Source: Alisma plantago-aquatica
Lineage: Eukaryota > Streptophyta > Magnoliopsida > Alismatales > Alismataceae
Length of the DNA: 64,000 nt
Direction: 5' to 3'
Assembly: GCA_963693085.1 (NCBI GenBank)
Contig: OY856411.1
Coordinates: forward strand, 114,134,767-114,198,766
Part shown: piece after piece, positions 37,780-49,180 of the stretch
How positions within the stretch are numbered: position 1 is the stretch's first letter
Layout: each line of letters begins with the position of its first letter
Program-made: the position numbers and the translations under genes
The notes under the pieces: model-generated
Database searches by the model: none
Told to the model about the DNA's origin: nothing
What the model saw: the letters and a program-made list of their open reading frames with translations, nothing else

Positions 37780-38577
37780 TGAGTTATAATCAATAGATGA
37801 TGAAGTGTTCTATAAAAAAAATAAGAAGTGGCAAAACATTGACAAGTTGAATGAGAAGTTTGGTAGTGATATTGTGATAGATGATATTTTTGATATTGTG
37901 ACTCCAAAGATTGATGATATTGTGATGTTGGGTAGTAAATCTTAATGTGATTCTTGCCATTTAGAGACATAATATTGTGATACCAATAGAGAGAATGATC
38001 AAGAGCCATTTTTTATTTTTGTCTTGGATGAGCCATCATCATCCAATAGGAAGAATAAACACAACAAGGATATCCTTGAAACTTGTAAGTAAGTGCAAAT
38101 CAATATTCCTTTGCCTGATGCTATCAAGTTAACTCCTTTTTATGAAAAAATCCTTAATCATGTTTGCACCATCAAAAGATTAGCTGGATGAATGAACCAA
38201 AAGTTGAAGCTTAGTAAACAAGTGATCTTGATTCTACAACATGTTGCCCCTACAAAAAGGTAAGCCCATACTTGCACTATTATATGATGTTACATTGGAG
38301 TACATTGATTGAACATGCTCTTCTTGACTTGGGATCTAGTGGCAATATTATACCTCGTGATGTGTATTTTGAGCTCCGTTCAACTCAAATAGAGTCATCC
38401 AATTGTACACTACAATTAGTTGGCCGTTATGCGAAGTTCCTAGGGGCCAAGTTGATGATGTGTTTAGTAAAGATTGATGATGATACATCGGCCTTATTTC
38501 CTGCTAATGTCATTTTTTGTGACATGTACAAAGATAATAGATGAGTTCCTATGATCTTGGGAAGGTGATTTCTAGCC
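37780..38577 (+). pseudogene. Athila/Tat-like Ty3/gypsy gag-protease remnant
   Basis: About 38094-38170 reads I-N-I-P-L-P-D-A-I-K-L-T-P-F-Y-E-K-I-L, the conserved stretch before protease in Athila/Tat elements. An open frame 38272-38544 contains H-A-L-L-D-L-G-S-S-G-N-I-I-P (catalytic D at 38326), the retropepsin-like site of this group, and continues T-L-Q-L-V-G-R. The protein continues to I-L-G-R ... F-L-A at 38577, where an insertion interrupts it, and resumes at about 40327. The protease would process the polyprotein. In-frame stops occur before and after the frame. Confidence 0.85.
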
Positions 38578-38624
38578 TAAAATATAAAAACCCTATTCAC
38601 CCCCCTCCCTAGTGGTTTTTCAAT

Positions 38625-38636
38625 TGGTATCAGAGC
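38625..38636 (+). other. Primer-binding site, copia type
   Basis: A perfect TGGTATCAGAGC two bases after the LTR-like end ...TTTTTCA. Confidence 0.9.
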
Positions 38637-38670
38637 AAGGCTTCAAGGAACTCTAACAAAGTCTTGAAGA

Positions 38671-39332
38671 ATGGGTGACGGGGTACTCAACAACCTCAAC
38701 TTGGAAGGGACACTCGTGGCTAGACCTACACCTTTTGATGGCACTAACTACACCTCTGGAAGAGGAGGATGCAGTTCTACTTCCAGGGAATTAGTTGGGA
38801 TCTTTGGAGGATGGTGTCAAATTCATATGACTTTCCTCAAACAGAGTATGCAACTTGGGATGTTAATACGGTAAGATCAGCCCAAATGAATGCAAAAGCT
38901 GTAAGTATACTCTATTGTTCAATTTCTGTTAGTGAATTCAATAGAATATCAAATTGTGAAACAACATATGAGATATGGCATAGACTCTCTATAACCTATG
39001 AAGGAACTGTTCAACTTAAGAATTCTAAAATCGAAATGCTTAAACAAAAGTTTGAACAGTTTTGTATGGATCAAAATGAGTCTATTAGTGAAATGTATGC
39101 AAAATTTTCTTCTATTGTTAATGGGTTGAATGCATTAGGTAAAGCCATTAATGAAGAGGATCAAGTATCAAAGATTCTTAGGTGCTTGCCTCCAAAGTAC
39201 AAACCAAAGGTGATGGAAATCGAAGAAGCCAATGACCTCACTCGGCTAAGAATGGAACAACTCATTGGCAACTTAGAAGAACATGAGGCAACCTTAGAGG
39301 AGGAAGAAAGACGAGAGTGTGAACTTCAATAA
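38671..39332 (+). pseudogene. Copia Gag (UBN2-type) remnant
   Basis: Begins 35 bases after the PBS. Frame 38671 gives R-P-T-P-F-D-G-T-N-Y, the usual Gag start. After a frameshift near 38760-38800 the frame 38769-39332 (187 aa) continues with N-A-K-A-V-S-I-L-Y-C-S-I-S, F-N-R-I-S-N-C-E-T-T-Y-E-I-W, and S-K-I-L-R-C-L-P-P-K-Y, landmarks of the UBN2/copia capsid domain. It stops after an E-rich tail; zinc knuckle and pol are absent. Gag forms the particle. It is a different copia family from C and D (different gag type, different LTR end). Confidence 0.88.
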
Positions 39333-40321
39333 GGAGAGTACAAGTAATAAAAAGGAACAAGAAGGGAAAATGGAAATTACAATTACCGTTGTAGCACAAG
39401 GCTTGATTTCCTATATCAAGCATTTTGATCTCCTAACCAATGTGTGTGAAAGTGTAAGTATGGTGGAAAGGAGATTCTAGCCTATAGAACATGAGCTTGT
39501 AGCAATGGGAAAGATTAGCAAGTGTAGAAGATGCTCAATTTCTCACAAGAAAGGATTGCCAATTGCAAGTATGTATGCTCAAGTATTGCACAAGTGTGTT
39601 TTGGGTGTCCTAAGGCATGTCTTAGTTATAGGAATAGTCTATGAATGCTTAAGGACGTTCTAGATACTTTCTAGGGGGTTCTAAGTGCACAACTAGCCAT
39701 TAGATATCCACTAATTGCTTTAGCAATGGATAGTTTATTAATTCTGAAAAGTGTAGAAAGAGTTCTTCTCAGTCGAGAAGTTTGTCCACCGAGAGTCAGT
39801 CGGTCGAGGACTTCCTCGAATGAGGGACGGTCTAGAGAAAGTGTATATAACGTTCGATTCCAACTCCCAAATACCTTGTCTGCTAGGTCTAACGTCTATA
39901 GAACCTTTTAGAAGGATTAACCCGGGAGACTCTCGATCGAGAAGATGTTCGACCGAGTGTGTCTTGGTCGACAAATAGTTCGACCGAGAATGCCTCTGTT
40001 TTGGTGATTCTAGATGAATACTAAGTGTGTGTATGAGTGTGCAGTTGTGACATTATTATGGGGGATGACCTATCTAAGTGTTGTGAATGTCTAGGGAAGA
40101 TCTAAATGCTTGATTTACATGATATCTAAGTATGTGTACATTATATACTTGTACAAGTTTTTACATTTAATTACAATCATGAAATTAAAGCATTTTGAGC
40201 ATATAGATCTTCCAAAGGTTTGTCATCCACCTTGTTCCTGCAACACTCAAATAGTACGTTAGATCTACAAGAATGAAATGTTTGTCATTTTCAAAACAAA
40301 GGGATTTTGATGATGTCCATT
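39333..40321. other. LTR-like non-coding half of the 38.6-40.3 kb insertion
   Basis: No ORF. 39756-40000 holds a cluster of GTCGACC / GACCGAG / TCGATCGAG words around a TATA-like TGTATATAACG (39841-39851). The last ~130 bases, read on minus, resemble a copia LTR beginning (CATCAAAATCCC..TTTTGAAAA). The strand cannot be settled from sequence alone. Confidence 0.45.
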
Positions 40322-40326
40322 TAGCC

Positions 40327-43300
40327 CACAAAATAATGCAGTGAATCATGTGAGAACTAGCAATATGTATGTGACATTCATGCACATAAAAATCAAGTTG
40401 AATATCTTTAAATCATCTCTTGACATTGAGGTCATATGAGACACAAAGAAAGATTGTTATTTGATTGACGATATGGATGTTACTACTGAGTAATATCTTC
40501 CTACATGGATTGAGATATCTACCAAGGTCAAAGGGATGGAACTAATAGTTGAACACCCTAAAGAGCCGGTTCAAAAGATCAAAGAGGTCGAATTAGTGGT
40601 TTCTTGTGAAGATCTTTTTTTCTATTTTTGTGAAGACAAAGGAAAAATCAATTGAGTATCCTCCATTATATAGTTGATTTAATGACACCCTCCTATTGAT
40701 CATTTCCTCCCTTTGTTCCTAGAATCAATAATAGGTTCTTATTGATGTGTTAAGGAAACTAGAGGTCATTGGATGGTCTATAGCGACTTGAGGGGGTTGA
40801 CCCTTAAATTTGTGTGCATTGCATCTAATAAAAATAAGGCATTCACCCTACTAGAGAATGCAACAGAGGTTAAACCCAAAACTAAGAGTGGTTGTGACTC
40901 AATAGGTTGTGAAAATCCTTTATATGGGTATCATATATCTCATTTCTAAAACACCTTGGGTGTATCCCATCCAAGTAGTACTCAAGAAGGGTGGCATTAC
41001 ATTTGATGCTAATGAAGATTATGAATTAATTCCCATGAGATAGCAATGCAAGTGGTTTATGTGCATTGAATATAGAAAACTAAATGCAAAGACAAAAAAG
41101 GTGAACTCTCTTCACCATGTATCGATCAGTTTCTTGAAAACATTATAGAACAAATCTTCTACTACTTCCTTCATGGGTACTCATGATATTTATAGATTAT
41201 AGTGCATCTGAAATATCAAAAGAAAACCACCTTCACTTGTCTAGAAGACACATTTTCTTTCTAATGGATGCTTTTTTATCCTTTGCAATGCACTATCTAG
41301 TTTTTAGAGATGTGTCACTTCCATCATTATAGACATGCTAGATTCTTCTCTAGAGGTGTTTATGGATGATTTATCTTTTTCAAAGGAGTCCATTAATGCA
41401 TGCTTGTTTCACCTCATATCTATTTTAGAGAGGCATGTATATATATGACTTTTGTTATCTTGGGAAAAGAGTCATTTCATGGTCCCATAAGGCATAGTGT
41501 TGGTACATGAGTTTTAATGTCATAATAGAAGTTGATAGGGCCAACGCGGGATTGATTTATTTTTTATTGTTCCATATAAAATGAGGCATGTCAGATCTTT
41601 CCCAGTATGATTTTAGCTTATGTCACCATTTTATTAAGGATTTTAGTAAGATCTCAAAGTCATTGTGCCATTTCCTCGAGAAGGATGTTGGCTTTCATTT
41701 TGTTGAAAAATGTCCAGAGGTATTATATGAAGTTTGGAGTGATTTCTTCTCCTATATGCACCACCCCCTTTAAATACCATTTGAAAAAAAGATGCATTAT
41801 ACATTCAAGTAGGAGATGTTTTGGGATAGAGGATTAGCTATATTCCTCATATATCTGCTATATAAGAAAGACTCTTTATGAAGCCTAATGAAACTACACA
41901 ACTATGGAAAAAGAGATGCTTTCTATTGTCTTCTCACGTGACAATTTTAATTCTTATGTGCTTCAAAACAAGGTCATTGTTGACATAGACCATGTTATAA
42001 TAAAATATCACATGTTCAAGAAATATTCAAAGTCAATGTTGATTTGATCAATGTTGTTGCTTGAAGAATTTGATGCAGATACTGTTGACAAAAAGGATTG
42101 TGAAAGTTTTTATGGAGATCACTTTACTTGTATTGAAGAATTGTATGATGAAATGGTAATAATCAAAGAAACCATGACACGTGAGTATCTCATGTTGACT
42201 GACACAACTCGCTAGACATGGTACTAGAATACAGCCTTTGCTAGTGGAATAATATCAGAGAGTTGGCCAAGTAAAGAAAGAAAAAATTATACATAGCCAT
42301 CAAGAATGTTTGGGATGATCCTCGTTTCTTCAAATATTATTCCTATCATCTTGTAGGAAGATGTGTCCCTGAGACCGATCAACTTGTAATGATTCTCATG
42401 TGACATTCTGGTGCATGGAGGGTCAGTTTAAAGGAAAAGAATTTTTCTAGAAGTTCTTAAATGTGGCTTCTTTTATCCCACTCTATTCAAGGACTCACAT
42501 GAATATTGCAAATTTTGCATGAAAATCCAAAGGGTGGGCACTATCACCCAGAGAGACATGATGCATATAACTTACATCTAGGTAGTGGAGGTATTCAGTG
42601 TATGCAAAATATACTACATGGTCTATTTCCCTCATATTTTGGTTATATGTACATCCTCATGGGCGTTGACTATGTCTTCAATTGGGTTGAATATATATCA
42701 ACTAGAACAAAAGATCACAAAGTGGTGTCTGAATTTATGATTTCAAATATATTTAGTTGCTTTGAACTTCCAAGGACTGTGATAAGTGATGGAAATAGCA
42801 TTTCATTCATACAACCTTTTTTAAATATTTTTAAAAGATATAAATTCCATCATCATCTAGCTACCTAATATTATCATCAAACAGAGGGTGGGTGGATCTT
42901 GCCAATCAGGAGATAAATCTCATCCTTGAGATGAAAGTGAGGTCAGAGAGTGAGAATTGGTCACTTTATCTTAGTGAATATTTATGGGTACATAGAACAT
43001 CTTGTAAAACTCCATTTGGAATAGCACCACTCAAGTTAATATATAGTAAAGGCTTCCACTAACTGGATAAAAGTTTAAACACAAGTCTCTGTGGGCTTTA
43101 AGGTATATTGATGTTAATATGGACATGGATGAGATTAAAAGAAAATTGTAATTGGATGAACATGACAAACTGATTCATGAGGCCTATCGCATATCCAAAG
43201 TCTAAAAAGGAGAGACTGGATTTGTTGCACAATAAGCTCATATAGAAGAAGACATTTAAACCCAGACATTAGGTTTGCATGTATAGCTCCTTTATGAATT

Positions 43301-43482
43301 TCTTCTCCAACAAGTTGAAATCAAGATGTGAAGGTCCATATTGAGTGAAGAATGTCTATATGCTTGATGCTATTCGGATCCATGATAAAGAAAGTGGCCG
43401 TGAGATTTTAAAAATGATGAATGAATGATTCACACCACACCCAACTAAAGGCAAAAAAAACTTGGCACTAGTGGAAGGCTGA
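40327..43482 (+). pseudogene. Athila/Tat-like Ty3/gypsy pol remnant (RT, RNase H, integrase)
   Basis: Continues the protein interrupted at 38577. Readable pieces in order: L-N-I-F-K-S-S-L-D (about 40400); RT with V-V-L-K-K-G-G-I-T (about 40980), an RT fingers/palm region to V-F-M-D-D-L (F-M-D-D active site at 41359-41370); F-I-K-D-F-S-K-I-S-K-S-L-C-H (about 41630); RNase H pieces with N-Y-T-T-M-E-K-E-M-L (about 41890); integrase with F-G-Y-M-Y-I-L-M-G-V-D-Y-V (about 42640), V-I-S-D-G-N (catalytic D, about 42780), W-S-L-Y-L-S-E-Y-L-W-V-H-R-T (about 42960), ending about 43480. There are dozens of stops and frameshifts, so it is clearly old. E inserted 80 bases after its end. Confidence 0.9.
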
Positions 43483-44263
43483 TGCATGCATATTCATCCT
43501 AGTTTTAGTTACATTTTCAGCTTAGTTTTTGCATTCATTTATATCATTTTACTTTGAAACTAGTGTAATATTCTCAAATTTTGATAAAATTGAACTATAA
43601 AATATGATTCATGAATTAAATTGATTATTCATCAATGATATTATTGGTGGAATAGTAATGTTAATTGTATTTTTTGCACAAGTGATTTTGGCACAAGACA
43701 TATAGATAAAAGGAATTCATGCATTAATAAATAGTAATGACTTTTGATATTGATAAACATTTTCCAAAGAAGAATAAAGTTTATAATGTGTTAGATAGTT
43801 AAAAGAATACTTATCTTTTCATTATTGGAAACACAATGGTTGGGACACCAAATAGTGTTACCTTGGGTTGCCTTTTTGGTATGTTGAGAATAATAAGGGA
43901 AGTTGAGAGAACTTTAGATGATAAATCTAGAATTAATTATTCAATAAGTGGCATGTTTTTTATGTGTACCTCAATGGTTCTTTTTCAATTAAGTAATTAA
44001 TTGGACCGTGAGTATATGAGTTCATATAGATGGAAAGATCTTGAATTCCTTCCCGTCACAACTGTGCATTCCTTTTTACTATTAACCATGAAATAGAGGG
44101 AGAATAACAAAAGAGAGTCTTTGGATTAAGCCATCGTGGACATGACAGTAAGTGATGAATTTGGAAAGAAAAGAAAAGGAAAGTTTCCTAAGCATGATGC
44201 CTTGTCTTTTTGCATCTTTCTTGAGCGCCAAGAGAAGGAGACACAAAAAGGAGAGGTGTAGGT

Positions 44264-44275
44264 GTATATAAATAC
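44264..44275 (+). promoter_or_regulatory. TATA box of element E 5' LTR
   Basis: TGTATATAAATAC, a strong TATA consensus followed by a GC-rich leader from about 44380. It is missing from the 3' LTR because of the deletion. Confidence 0.65.
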
Positions 44276-44379
44276 AGGAGGGGGATACTATCACAAACCC
44301 ATTGAGCCTGAGTACGTCTCTAATATCATACTCCAATAACAAGGGTTTTCTCCTTGTAACTTCTTCAACCACGATTGAC

Positions 44380-45250
44380 TAGGTTTTTCCAGCGGCAAGA
44401 TGCCTACTGACTCAGACCTAAAGGAGACAGGGAGCAGATATTTATGGAATTGCTCACCTTTTCCGTTGAGATCTCCTATGTAAGCGACCAGTAGAGCCCT
44501 GGCCTGGTGCATGAGAAGTTTGTGCCATGAGCAGGTTGGCGCCGGAGATGGAGCATCCATATCTGAATCTGTGTGGAAAGGAAGGGCACCTCATGCTAGG
44601 AGGACTTGGGGGTGGCGGATGAAGTAGATGGGGTTGTATGTGGATCACAGTTGAAGTCAACCGCTCTCAGCTTTGGAAGAAACATCACAGGTCCAGTCTG
44701 CGTGAGAGACAAATCACGGCATGGGCTCATGTAAAGGAGAAGGGTCGAAGGGGAAGGAAGGGTGGTCGGAGTGTAGCCGAACCCCGTCGGAGCAGATTGA
44801 GGTGAAGGTGCCATGGCTTTCTCTATGGGGCGACGCCACAAGATGGCTAGGATGAGGTGCAGCTGAGGAGGTAGTTGGAGCTGGTACAAGGAGGTGGGGG
44901 CCTGAGGGCGACCGAGATGGTCGTGGTGGTCTGCTCCAGGGGTAGGCGGAGCCACGTAAGGCTGAGTGTCGCCTTCGCGTGGAGAAGAGTCCGGGCGCGA
45001 AGCCACAGCCATGGCGCCAGCGGCGCACGAATGAGAACCATGCTGCTTTTGTTGTCATTTTCACCAGAAGGAGGATGAGGGTGGCCGTAGTAGATCATGT
45101 TGAGGGTGTGGTGGCGTGCAAGCATAGAAGGGAGACTGACAGCTCCCTCTCCAATCGTGACACCGACGTACACGCACGCAGCAGTGACTTAGCACGAGGA
45201 GGGAGATGGGTAGAGTCGATCTGACCAAAACGACCCTCCAGTCCATGAAG
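44380..45250 (+). other. GC-rich leader segment of element E LTR
   Basis: About 870 bases much richer in G+C and CpG than their surroundings. They contain several overlapping minus-strand frames (up to 138 aa at 44596-45012) with proline/serine/histidine-rich translations and no domain. The position downstream of the TATA box parallels the GC-rich segment of element A, so I treat the frames as by-products of composition. Confidence 0.5.
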
Positions 45251-46739
45251 AATCGAATTGCGGCCCAAGGGTGAAATAGTATTTTTTACATAATTTAGGC
45301 TCGACACGGAAAGGTATGAATAATGAATAAGTTGTCTATGTGGCCATTTTCCATTGGTCAATTTATACTTATCTTGCAATAATTCTAGTTAATTACTGGT
45401 AGCTCGGAATATAGCAATATTATATATCAAATTGACTAGAAGAATGAGAGGAATCCAAACAAAATATAATCAGAGTCTGATTAAGCTTCCTGTTCCAAAA
45501 GTATATGCAATACATGTCCTAATGTGTTAATGAAAAGGGAAAACCTAGATTTGCATTATTCTGATGCTTAATTGAATATGTTCGTTCATGTTAAGATAAT
45601 ACCCAATCTAGACTTGTATGATGAAGAAATCCTTGATAAAGATGAATAATTTATTATTTTAGGTTAGTAATCTTATATATGTTGTTTTAGGGTTTTGAAA
45701 CCGATGTGGACATCTTGCGATGATCATAATGTTAGTAATGTGATTTAGGTGTCACGGGTAATCTAATGTGTTTAATATGATGATTAGAGTTTCACCTAAT
45801 ATGCATAATGGAATTGGTAATCTTAGAAACCATGATGTGATGGAATTAGGGTTTGTAACCCTGGTCCCTAGTCCAAACATGAGATGGTCCTAAACCCTAG
45901 TTTAGGGGCACATCTAGATCTAAGTAATGTAATGTGAATACATGGTGACACATATGTAGTATGCATGTTTCAAATATTGTTGATTATATGCTTGGTTGCT
46001 TGGATGTTTGGATACACTCATAAAGTATATGATGTTCTGCATGGTTTCTGTGATGGCATAAGGTATGTGGTTACACTTATGAATACATGTATCGAATTAT
46101 GAGTTTGTCGAGGTTTCTCGATTAGATTGAGTGAATGATAAACTGCTTGTTTGTTTATTTACTTCTTGCAAATTATAAAGTTCCTATGAGTATCATGTAA
46201 AGTAATAACAATATTCCGAACCCTGGGTTAAATCGATCTTAAGGGTAATGCACACGAGCCCCGGAGGGATAGTGATTACACCTGAGGTAGTAGACCAGAT
46301 ATGGGTTAGAATATGAAAACAAGTTTATGTTCTTATATGCAAGATAAAGATGTTATCTTATATGTGTACTTGAGATTATTGGTTGAACCCATCTACCAGT
46401 ATAGCAATATACTAATCATGTATTTGTTTGTCGGCATTTTAGGTTTCAGATATACTTGATTCATGGACATGAGGGTACAAACAAAGATGTTGAAGACATT
46501 AGGGTTATTCTTGGTGGTTGAGTTGTAATGGTATATCTTCACACGTGTATAAGTCAATCCTTTATAAAAGTCATGTAACTCCTCAGAGGATCTTTTTATG
46601 CAAACATGTAAGTATTATGTTCAATAATGGGAAATGTTTACTATTTTTTATTATTTCTTGAATCTGATCCTGGAATTTATGAGTAATGATTCGTGACTTT
46701 AAGGTCTTTTAGACACTCAAAAGTGTGGGTCGTTAAATT

Positions 46740-46751
46740 TGGTATCAGAGC
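46740..46751 (+). other. Primer-binding site of element E (tRNA-iMet)
   Basis: A perfect TGGTATCAGAGC two bases after the 5' LTR end. Confidence 0.94.
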
Positions 46752-47085
46752 ACAGATTCATCAACTAATACTTAATAGTTTATGATTTCCAATCATTCTT
46801 AGAATTTAAGAGAAAAATTAGTAGAGCATAATGTATCTTTTAGGTTTCTCATCTCACATTTTCATCTACTTCTCATCTCTTTGCTTAAAAGTTTTGAAAA
46901 AAAAATTGTTAATTAGAGAAGTAAAATGTGAAAAGATGTAACCTTTTGTGTAGGTCCCTCTAGAGAGGGTAGACACTAGAAAGATACATGTATGGGTAAG
47001 CCCTTTCATAGAGGAATGACTTGGATTAGGGTATGAAAACTCTAGAGAGTCCAGGGATAGGGAAACTCTGAGAGGTAGAGTATAG

Positions 47086-47116
47086 TCCCTAACCCTAATT
47101 TAACCCTAACCCTAAA
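47086..47116. repeat. Telomere-like CCCTAA run
   Basis: Four CCCTAA units in 31 bases with one short interruption, inside the retroelement interior. Probably chance enrichment: AAACCCTAA words are scattered through the LTRs of A, B and E. Confidence 0.6.
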
Positions 47117-47840
47117 ATTTTAATCTTAAATAATGAACATGGTGTGGTGGTATGGGACACCACCCATGTGAAACTTGAAATTAGAAATAAGAAAGATAAA
47201 TGGATGGGTTTAGGTAACCCAGTATCCCATGAAAGAGTGCATGAGGAGCATAATGCTTTTGTAAGAGGTCTTAAGAAATATATGAACCCAATAGTTATAT
47301 ATATGAAAATGAAAGTTTGTATAACTTGCTCAAACTCCTCATGTTGTCTCTAGAAGTTTAGTGATGATGGCCAAGTCCCTGGAGGGGAAGGCCGATGTAG
47401 CACCAAGCCCCTAGAGGGGAAGGTGATCCAAGTTCATTGAATGGACAGGGATCATGAGGGGGTATTCTAGAAATTGAGAAAACGTGAGATGATATAATGA
47501 TAAAAGTTATGTCTAATGAAAAAAAGAGGTATCTATGAAACCTTTAGGGTTAGTGTGCCAACCTGGGGAGGGTCAACCCAAAGAGTGTGAAAATGACCTA
47601 TGAGGGAGGCAAAACCTAGATCTTGGGATCAGGTTGTGGCTAGAGAGCTAAACCCCCTCCTATGAGCCAAGAAGGCACCCTAGGCTAGGACTTTCCCTTA
47701 AAAGGTAAGTGAATAAATGTAATTAAGTATCTACATAACCTTAATCCTCACCTAGAGGAGTGAAGAGTTAAAGATATAAAAAAATGAAATTACTTAAATT
47801 CTTTGAACCCAAGGATGCCAACTCTGAGTGACACAACTGG

Positions 47841-48072
47841 TCAAGCCCAGGAGGGAAGACCAATAAGGCACCAAGCCCAGGAGGGAAGGTGGCCTAATTG
47901 GGCAACCAAGCCCAGGAGGGAATACCAGGTAGGCACCAAGCCCGGGAGGGAAGGTGGCCTAAGTCCACAATGTAGTTGTTTAGGATCAAGCCCCTAGAGG
48001 GGAAGATCATAGAGGTCAAGCCCAGGAGGGAAGACCGACATGGAACCAAGCCCTGGAGAGAAGGTGGCCTGA
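47841..48072 (+). repeat. Minisatellite with CAAGCCCAGGAGGGAAG core
   Basis: Seven imperfect units spaced 30-50 bases apart, each CAAGCCC(A/C/T)(G/T)GAGGGAAG followed by ACC or GTGGCCT. Two outlying units lie at 47371-47430. G on one strand is strongly favoured (GGAGGG, GGGAAGG). Confidence 0.88.
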
Positions 48073-49167
48073 GCCCAATGTTGGGACAACACTGCATCAT
48101 GTCTACTCGAAAGTGAGAGGTGAAGGAAATCCTGGTTAAAGAATTAAATAAGAGAATAATGTGCTTAAAAGATGTGACATCTCAAAAGAAACCCTTAGGG
48201 AGGGTAGAGTCCTAATGCAATCCTAGGGTCAAGTAGGGTGTAGTAGAGGTACATAGGACCGATGGGTTGGGAGTTGATAAACCCTAAATGCACATGACCA
48301 AGTGGTCGGGAGGTAACAGTTGGTTTGCCCTAGGCCCATGTCTCAGTAGGTTGGCCACCTCCCTGATGTTTTTGTGGCTAGTAGGGTGAATGTAAAGACA
48401 CTCCCTTGATGCATAAATATGAGATCACTCCAAGAGTACATATACCCCTAGAGACCTAAAGGATTTGGCTAAGACTCATAATGATACATGAGATGTAAAT
48501 ATAAAAGATATAAAGAATTCATGAAAACTTGAGAGAAGTTGTGCCCTAACTTAAGAGTAAGAAAAGGGACACTTGACCTCATGGAATATAAGAATGCTAT
48601 GAAATTAATAACAGCTAAGTTTAGAGTCATGTTGAGTATGATTCAACTTAATATGTGAATTGAAAGGTAATGTGTGGATGGACTATCTCCGCTCTTAGAA
48701 TGGAATGAACTTTATATTTGGGTTGCAGCCAAATGCTTATTTCATCTCATTATGAGGGAGGGAGATTGGGTAGACACATGTTATGCTTAAAATTGGGATA
48801 ATGAGGATGCATATCCTATATTGAATGTGTAATGACATGAACTAGGGTTAGAGGTGTTACGTCACTCTTGTGTGAAAGTAATTAATAATAGGTTGGAAAC
48901 CTAGGTAAAAAGAGAAATCACCAAGTAATAATGAAATCTCCAATGAGAATGAAATCATGAAGTAATGATATTATGTATATACTAGAGATGTGGATATACT
49001 TGAATTTAGATTCGGGTGCCAATCTTAGTAATAAGACGAAATTTGATATACTATGGAAACGTTGTTAAAGATTCCTAAGTAGGGTGCTTACCCTAAGACT
49101 TGAAACTAAGATGAGTATCAGTCACCTAGGCTTAGTAGGCCTAAATTTTGAGGGGAAAATTCCTCTT

Positions 49168-49180
49168 AAGGAGGGGTGAA
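49168..49180 (+). other. Polypurine tract of element E
   Basis: AAGGAGGGGTGAA just before the 3' LTR start TGTAATATCC; one T interrupts the purines. Confidence 0.85.

Larger units (their letters stand above)
38578..40321 (+). mobile_element. 1.74-kb insertion with copia PBS and gag, flanked by TAGCC
   Basis: TAGCC at 38573-38577 and again at 40322-40326 looks like a 5-bp target duplication; the Athila/Tat protein reads across once the insert is ignored. The insert starts with only ~45 bases resembling a copia LTR end (ACCCTATTCACCCCCC ... TTTTTCA, to 38622), then PBS, gag, then LTR-like DNA with a GACCGAG word cluster. No complete LTR pair is visible, so this may be a truncated or chimeric copy. 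Orientation of the 3' half (39333-40321) is uncertain: its right edge also looks like a copia LTR start read on minus. Confidence 0.65.
43564..46737 (+). mobile_element. Element E: 5' LTR (3174 bp)
   Basis: From TGTAATATTC to GTCGTTAAA (the CA end has become AA). It matches the 3' LTR at 43564-43884 and 45717-46737. The middle ~1.84 kb, with promoter and GC-rich leader, exists only here. Confidence 0.94.
46752..49167 (+). other. Element E interior, non-coding
   Basis: No Gag or Pol motif on either strand; the longest frame (47144-47353) has no recognisable content. It contains CCCTAA-rich DNA (47086-47116), a GGGAAG minisatellite (47841-48072) and a block (48230-48850) also present in element A upstream of its integrase. 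The PPT follows at 49168. Confidence 0.75.

Noticed and set aside
44596..45379. Several minus ORFs of 60-138 aa in E's 5' LTR
   Set aside because: Overlap each other in several frames, low-complexity, no domain; same leader-type GC-rich island.
47086..47116. Interstitial telomere
   Set aside because: Only about four CCCTAA units in a retroelement whose relatives contain scattered AAACCCTAA words.
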